Shown here: positions 26,901 to 35,225 of the stretch, piece by piece | How positions within the stretch are numbered: position 1 is the stretch's first letter | Layout of the letters: every line of letters starts with the position of its first letter | Source of the DNA: Marisa cornuarietis | Lineage: Eukaryota > Mollusca > Gastropoda > Architaenioglossa > Ampullariidae | Assembly: GCA_004794655.1 (NCBI GenBank) | Contig: SMMW01000576.1 | Span: 4,522,001-4,586,000, forward strand | Length of the DNA: 64,000 bases | Direction: 5' to 3' | Translations under genes and position numbers: made by a program | Notes under the pieces: generated by a model | Database searches by the model: none | Told to the model about the DNA's origin: nothing | The model's input: only the letters and a program-made list of their open reading frames with translations

Positions 26901-28615
26901 CAACTCTGCAGACTGATGAAGTATACAGTCTGTCCTGACTATTTACCGATCAATCATTTACAACAAAAACTGTCATCAGAACTACTCCATATTTATTCAT
27001 ATTACTCATATCGTATACGCGACATAATGGTAATACTTTCCAAAACGTGTTTCCATTTTCTTTTAAAGAAAACCCGATATATACCAACTAACCCACACCC
27101 AGCACTAATTAGTGCCTCAATTCATTTTTTTATGTGCATTCTTCGGGCATTTCATTAGTTCTTTTACCATGCCTCAAAACAGAAACCCTCGAGGTTCTGA
27201 AAATTTGCAAAAGCCGGTAAGAGGTGGAGGGCGGGGTTTAAAAAAAGGGAAGCCAATATATCGGCAAACTGATAAAAGGTGCAGCAGGAGAGGAAAGGCA
27301 GGTTTTTGCACAGTTGTAAAACATCATCTTAAACAAGAGAAAGAGACAGGAAGCCAGACTGAAGAACTGAAATCTGGAAGAGAACAGAAGAATGGAGGTC
27401 CTTGTCTGGCAAGTGCCAAAGAAGTGTAAGGATCCGTCACTTACAACGACATTCCTGCAGGCTCCTGGCGTGTGCTGTGGAGGTGCCGGTCTTCTCTGGA
27501 CACACCAGACACGACAGTTGTCCCTGCTGTGGCTGGTATGTGCTTATGGGACAACTCTGGCACTGCAGGGTCACCACGTTATAAAACATACCCAGCGGGC
27601 AGTACACTGCAAACAACAGGATTAACATGATCTTCACCTAAAACATTCCTAAACCTGTTCTCACCTCAAGATATTGTGACTACAGTTTCACAGTTTGAAT
27701 TATTAGTAGTAGTATCATTCCAGCAAAACCGAAGACGCTACTAAAAATGATGTAAATGATTATGATTTTTTTTTACCTTTTTCTTAAATGAGTGATAAGA
27801 GGCTTATGGTGAATAAAGAAATGATGTTGTAAATTGTTTTCTTACCACAAGTGTTATTCACCAGGACACTGCCATCCTGGCAACGGAAACTGTGGCGCAA
27901 GAAGTCAAAGTCCATGTCGGAGAATCGAAGCCAGCGGCCGCCGATGTACATGTCGAACTCTCCCACCTTTGCCTGGCTCTGTAGTTCCTGAAGTAATCTC
28001 TTCATGGATTCGGACAGCGACTTCTGTCGCTCAGTTGCGTCCCGTGTATCGCTGGTAGAATTTGCTGTCCCTAGTCAGTAGTAAGGAGAGTATACTTTCA
28101 CTAACACATTACTACTACTGTCCACAGTCAGCAGTCAGGTGTTAGATACAAGTCCCCAGTCAGCAGTAAATCGTTGGATGCAAATAGTTTGTCAGAAGGA
28201 ATTAGATACATGTCACTAGTGAAAACGTTTAAGCAGATGCTCTTATCTCCGCACAGTACTTCAATTAATTATGTGACGATAACGGGCATAAAAAACAAAT
28301 AAAAGTGTGTCAATGCCCAATCAAATGCCAGTCAAACAAACCTTGTAAGGTGAAGTCGAATTTAAGGGAAGTTATTCGCTGTCGCACGTGCTTGTTGTCT
28401 GCCCATGAGGCCGCTCGTCGACGCCGCCCATTAACGACGAGGTTGATTTTGTTGAAGTCTGAAAATAGTTCGAAATTCTTTAACAGCAGGCACGAGCACA
28501 CATATGCGTGTGGCCAGACACAAACACGCCTCGCACACTGGGACACAGGCTCACAGACAAGGGAAGGTGCACACATAAACATGTACGTACATATGTATAC
28601 AGACATAGGCGCGCG

Positions 28616-28654
<39 letters not shown>

Positions 28655-31591
28655 CTTAATCTAATGAGACTTGAAGTCACAACCTTGATGTTCTTCACAT
28701 GTGGTCGTAATGTCGGCAGTCTGACAGATCACATTTTCTTCACACAGAGTAGAGACCTGGACATGGAAATGTGTGGTTAGGTCAGGATATTCTCCTCGAC
28801 CACGGACAATTCCAGCTGTTACCATGACGATAACTGAAGCTTACTTCTACAAGGCTCACAGCTGTATAACGGTCAACAAGACTTGAAACATTCAAATAAA
28901 ACACTTCTTGCTCAGTTCTATTCCCTGTAGAGTAAAACGTCTTAGTATTTTCAACTGATGCAGTTCCATCACTTGTTACCAAGAGACTAGTTTTAAGAGG
29001 ACAGGTTCATTTCCGCAAAGATGAATAGATCATTGTCATTGTTATTTCCAGTGTTGACAGGCTTTTATAAAGTAACGGGGGAAGTAAATTAGAAAGGGCT
29101 TTTAACACTATTATGACATACCTTGTCGTTCACACGTGTTTTGATGTTTTGCTCAACACGATTAAGAAAACTATGTTCTGCGCATGACAGGTCACCTCTC
29201 AAGGTCACAGAGGCAGGCAGTATGACTTCATTAGAAATCTTCTGAACTGCGCCATAGAGAGAGAGAGAGAGATAGAACACATCGTTATCGACCTTTAGGT
29301 AAATATTTGTGCATACATTGCGGTAACTAGGATTGATGCATACATGTCTATTGATGTTACAGAGGTTTCAGGACAGCATGTCAATAACAGTTAACTCCCT
29401 CCCTACATAAGCTAAATAATAGCGAGGGAAGTCTTACAACGCCATCCATTACTGGTGTTTCTTTGTATGGTACGAATCTTGTATGTCCAACCAATGTGTT
29501 TGTTTGTTTGTTTGTTTATCATCTTTTCATTCTTGGCATTTGTCCTCGATACGACTTGTTATGTCGGCTCCCATGAAGCTGTAAGTCAGTTTGTTGCCCC
29601 AGGTTGTCATGTCGGACAAGTGTGTGGTGTTTGCCAAACTATCAAATGTTCGTCTCACTTCTGCACCGTCCATAACCTCTTCCCTCAACCCGTTCCATTT
29701 AACAACGGCCTTCTCACCGGCGCAGTCTGGGAACGGCAGTTTGTCGGACGGTCTCCACACGTTGTCGTTGGCACAGAAATACTCTGGAGCAGGCTCCACG
29801 ACGAAGGCGTAGCCTTCCAGACACGACAATGTGCAACGAACGCCTTCTTCGCTCTCTCGACATGTCCGCTCTCCGTTCGCTGGCGGCTCTGGGTACTGGC
29901 AAGGATTAGCTGAGAAAAGTCAAAATAATAAATGAATCATTTCATTAAAATAAAAATCATTAAAAAAGATTTCTTGATGACATCTTCAAAATGTTGTCTC
30001 GCGATTCTGCCCCATTTTTTTATTCCTTTGTTAGTCATGCACGAATGCACGCATTGTTACTAACGTGCACTTCATTTTCTTCTCTTGCTATGAAATTAAA
30101 GTACGCGTTTCCAACTGAAAACATAATATCCAAATGGTAACTCACATAAAATAATCCTCTTTTACGTTTTTTTTAAAGGGGTGAGGCATACTTTAACATC
30201 GTTTACACTAGGTTTAGTGATTAAACTCACCTCCTTCAACTTCAGCATTTAAATATAGATGTCAGCATAAAAACCAGTTGGGATAAGTAGTTCACACTGC
30301 TTTTCTCTACATAAAGTTTAGTGTACACGTGCTTTCATTAAGTAATGGTTGTAACGTAATCGTAACGTGTAGCCGCTGTGCTCACCAATAACATTAATTT
30401 CCAGGGTGCACGTGTTGTTGTTACGGCCGCTGTCGTAGGCTGTGACCGTCACGAGTGTCCGGCCACGAGGGAAGAGGCCCGGCGAGTGAGATGCTTCAAC
30501 CTCCGTCACCTTCCCTGAGTTGTCGCTAAAAATAGGCGCCTCCCACGTGACGTTGCCGTGACTGTCATGGGATATAACTGGCTCGGGGGAAAAGCACTTA
30601 TCTACCCTTGGAGGTGTGCTGTCTGAAAACATCAAAACGAATAATTTGTGACACTATAACTGCACCATCAACATTTTTCTTTTTAAAAAATCCATAGTAC
30701 TAGGAGACGTATAGTTCACTGATGCTATGACACAGTTCAGGGCGCTGTTGAGGTGACTTGCTTGTAAATACTGAAGTTTTTAAACTGTGTTCTGAACAAA
30801 TATGTAGAAATAAAAATCGATAAAAACAACTGTAAAAAACTTGTCGGGTTCTTTTATTGCGGAAAATCTGCCTATTTAGTTATTGTAAATTATTATTATT
30901 ATTATTATTATTGCATAGAAAATTGCGCTTACCGAGGACGAGGATGTAGAACTTGCATTTGGCAACATTTTGTGACAGGTCTTCGGCGCTGTAGGTGACA
31001 ATGGTGATGCCGATAGGAAATGGCGCTGGGGGGACAACTGCAGGATCAGACGTCAGAACCGGAATAAATCCTGAGTTGTCCACCGGTACCGGAACGGTCC
31101 ACGTCACCTCCGCTGTGTCGTTGTCATCGTCTGCTGCCACTTCAACGTTTTCCGGACACTGAATGAAAGGTGGTGACTTGTCTAGATGACAGTAGCAATA
31201 GCATTCCTGTTAGTGGACAGTGGTTACTGGAGAGACTAGACGTGTTACTTCTACTGCAGCGACTTCTACATTGTGTTACTACTTAAAGGCAACGGAAAGC
31301 GAAATAGTAAGTTGGACTGAAATGATCGATGCTGAATTTATAAATCGTTTCTGCTCAAAACGTCGGGCTGTCTACAAATCGTTTAACTACAATCGTGTCT
31401 AAAACACGAGTCTGGGGTGGCACAAGGAGGCCGCCATGTTTTGTCGAGTGAAGTCATCGAACCTTCTGGCGTGAACGTTCCATTCTTATCTTTTCTAAGA
31501 AAGGTCGTTCAAAACCCCATATCATAGATCTAGGGGGTCACACTACCCAGTTTCAAATACGAGGAAGATGTGAGCAAAGTAAAGAACTGGC

Positions 31592-31624
<33 letters not shown>

Positions 31625-34600
31625 CCCTTCGCGTGTCAAATGCCATACAACACGAATGAGGGTAGCTTTGTTTTCCTTCACGAAATATATACAGTACAAA
31701 GCACAAAGGCCTCCGAAAATCGTGTAACGGATCCGCTCTTGACAAGATTGGTTTGAACCCAAATGTTTGAACAGACACGATTCCAAAAATCAGTGAGTGT
31801 CATTTAAGCCCTACTTGCCATTTCGCTGTCCTTTTCATTTAAATCAGTAATTCCGGTCCTCTGTGACACCGAAGGAGGTGCCACGAGGATGACGCTAGAG
31901 CCGGGTAGGTCGGGTGGGAGATGTGCTGCGTACCCAGACATTGGTTGGGCTCGTTGGAGGGGGCGGACCACGTGCCGTCAGTGGTACACTGCTTGGTGCT
32001 GGGGCCCCGCAGCTGGTAGCCGCGCAAACACGACAACTGACACGTCGTGCCGAACGTTACCTCCCCTTTGGTGCAGGCAGCAGGGTGAATGGTTCCGTCC
32101 CTTATTTCGGGTATGGGTGGGCAGGTGATTTCTACGAAGCACACGAGAAGCACACTTGTCACGAATTTACCTCGAAAAATGTCATTCGAGAAATTGGTCC
32201 ATAATGTCAGACGTGTAGTTGTCGGAACTGTTGGCGTCGTCACTGTTATCTTCGTCATCATCATCATTAACATACAAAATTAACAAAACAGCATCACTGT
32301 TTGAGTGACAGCACCTTCGTTGTGGTATTTATCGTCAACAGATCATCCCTTACCCCTACAGCGTGTGGCTATGCCGGTCCACAAAGCGATGGCCAGACAT
32401 GACCGCTTGCGTGAGCCCAGGAGCTGATAGCCAGCTTGGCAGGTGAACCGGCACACGGTCGGGTAGCTAAAGTCGTCCGTGGTGCAGACCATGTGGCCGT
32501 TCTTGGGCGACGGCAGCGCAGGACAAGTCTTCACTGTCAGGTAAAGACAATAAAGTACCAGTTTCACATTAGACTTGTCGAAGCTAACACTCATCAGTGT
32601 AAACTTCTTTGTACTCTTCGTTGTCTGTTCATATCTCTAAAACTTATACCTCCTTGACTACCACAGCTCAGTCTCCATCACCACTCAAAATGTTTTATGG
32701 GTCACAGTTGTATACATGCATGTGTGTGTGTGTGGATGGATGGATGGATGGATGCGTCTAACAAAGGAAACTATCTTGACTGCTGAAGACCATTCATGTT
32801 GTAAAAGTTTTAAGATGTAAGCGAGTCCTTGTTTGTTATGACCAGGAACATATATGCTCATGGTAACATGTTTGACTTACGAGAACTCGTGTTCCAAGTT
32901 GTGGTAACGAGCCACATTGGTAAAACGAGGCCCGACTACTTACACACACACTCGGTTTCTTGACCCGACCACGTGCCATCCTCCTGGCAGATCCTGAGGC
33001 TGGAGCCACGCAGTTCGTATCCCGGTTGACACCGAAGGCCGCAGGCAGCGTTGAACACGTTGTCACACTGTTTGTTGACAAAGTAGCCATTCTTGGGCTC
33101 CTGTAGTTCTGGGCACCTGAACACTGACCACAGGAAAGTCCATTTAGAACCCCCGTGAAAAAGCAGCATGTGCAATAATACCCCACATTTTTCCATTAGG
33201 CTTGTACTCTTTAAAAGCACCAGAATAAATTTGAGAGATCAACATCGATCGCAGATATATTCTCTTTACTGGAATATTATTATGAATAAAACACTTTTCT
33301 CCATCAGTCTACCTCCACCAACACCACCACTGCTGTACCATACGCTGGCAAAGAATGGTTACGAACGTAAACATGGAACTTCCACTCAAGTACCTGTGCA
33401 CTCTGACGAGTTGAAATCTCGGAAACCTCGTTTGCATTTGCACTCTTGCACGAGAGTTGCTCCTGCTACTGTCACCTGGTTCTCATCAGGACATGGTGTA
33501 CAGATGGAGACATCGCCCGACCCTCTGAAGTCCTTGTAAGTCCCTGGTGGGCATGCTGGAAAAAATGAATTTACAAAATATAAATGATGGATCTTAAAGA
33601 AAGCTTTGGTAAAAAATACTTCTCATTATTTGGAAAAGAAAATTCGTCAAAAGTACTACACATGTTCCATCAAAGGCCCTTAGATAACGTTTGAGCTGGT
33701 TTTCGAAGCAAACTAAGGCAGGGTCTCAATATCTGAAATTGTTATATCTTAACAGAACTAATGTAGCAACAGCAGCTCTACCTTAAGAGAACTAATGTAA
33801 CAACAGAAGCTTCAAGCTGTTGTTAGTTCAACAATGCCCTGCACTAGAATGTGTTCGCATCTAGACATAGTGTTTGTTAAATGAGTGCTTTTAATTTTGA
33901 ACAAAGGCAGGGTATAGCCAATATTAGGCTGATACAGTGCTCAGACCTGTAACAAGTATTGTCATTAGAAATGGAGTTTGTCAGATTGCATGGCACATAC
34001 GTACGTTTACATCCATCTTTGCCGAGTCCGTTACCATAGAAACCTGGCTTACACAGGCATTCGTACTTCCCTGTGTGTGTACCACAGGCACACGATGCGT
34101 TGGCATGGCAACAGTAGCTATCACCGGTGCACAAGTAGCTGCACTTCTTGGAAGGTTGCGGAATAAATGTACCTGAGTGAAGATCTGTAGAAGAAAATAA
34201 AAATATGCTAAAATACCAAACGACTTTTAATTGACTGTAAAAAGCTTTCGGACACACGTGTGTTGTAGCTACAGAACTTTTTTTCAGATGCTAATTTGGC
34301 ATGCCATAAGGACCATTCAGTAATCGTTAGCTAGACAATAGTCTAGATCAGAAAATAATAACTAATATGACAAAGTGCCGACATACATCGCCTGTCCGAA
34401 GGCTCATAATTTGGCAGCATAGATGGGTAAATCGAAACCGGCGAAGAATTAAGTCACCCTCGAAATAATCTACGGATAAATTCGTGGTGAGTGTAGTTTA
34501 AAAAAAAATATCCCAACCAAACCGACATTTTATTCCTCAGAGACCAGAACAACAGTCTGGCTGGGGACATGTTATGCACGTGTAGGTCAGCAGGTGAGAC

Positions 34601-35175
34601 GGAAGTGTGCCTGACACTCACCTGCGTGAAGTGCACGGCGCGCCAAGGCCTCAAACTCCTCGAAGGAGTTGAGGATGTAGCAGGTTTCATTGCGCGGCTC
34701 AGAGGCCATTTCCCAGAGTTCCCGCACGTTGCCGTTGCGAATGCCGAAGGTAAAGACTTTTACCCCTTCGGATTTTAGCCGCCTGGCCTCGGGCCGAGGG
34801 TCGCCGCCGTTGGAAAAGCCATCGGTGATCAAGAAGATGGCCTTGACCGAGTCCGGCCTCGCGGACAGTAACACTCTCTGGCAACAGCAAGAACACTCAT
34901 ACTGATGAGATACGCTTGCAAATATGCAGATGTATGTATCCCTGCGTGAATTTAGGTAAATAGACTTCATACATAAATACAGACAGACTTCATACATAAA
35001 TACAGACACGCAATTGCTTGTAACCCTCCCTGCCCATCAGAGGATCGAGCAGACTAAGCTTCCCTCGCCAGCCTAGCTTGCCATCACTCAGCAAAGAGTA
35101 GTTCAGATTATTCTATCGGGTATTGCACCAGGTAAGCTGAACCAATCACCCATGTTCAGAAAAGAGAACAATATA

Positions 35176-35225
<50 letters not shown>

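Larger units (their letters stand above)
23701..27444. other. Intron 15 of SVEP1, largest intron of this gene
   Basis: 3.7 kb. Part of it (about 24900-26900) is less AT-rich than the flanks and holds two internal tandem duplications. It could be an old retroelement fragment or LTR, but no protein domain or LTR pair was recognised. Confidence 0.5.

Noticed and set aside
27112..27429. Basic, glycine/arginine-rich plus-strand open frame
   Set aside because: Overlaps intron 15 close to exon 15 on the other strand; low-complexity composition, no family.
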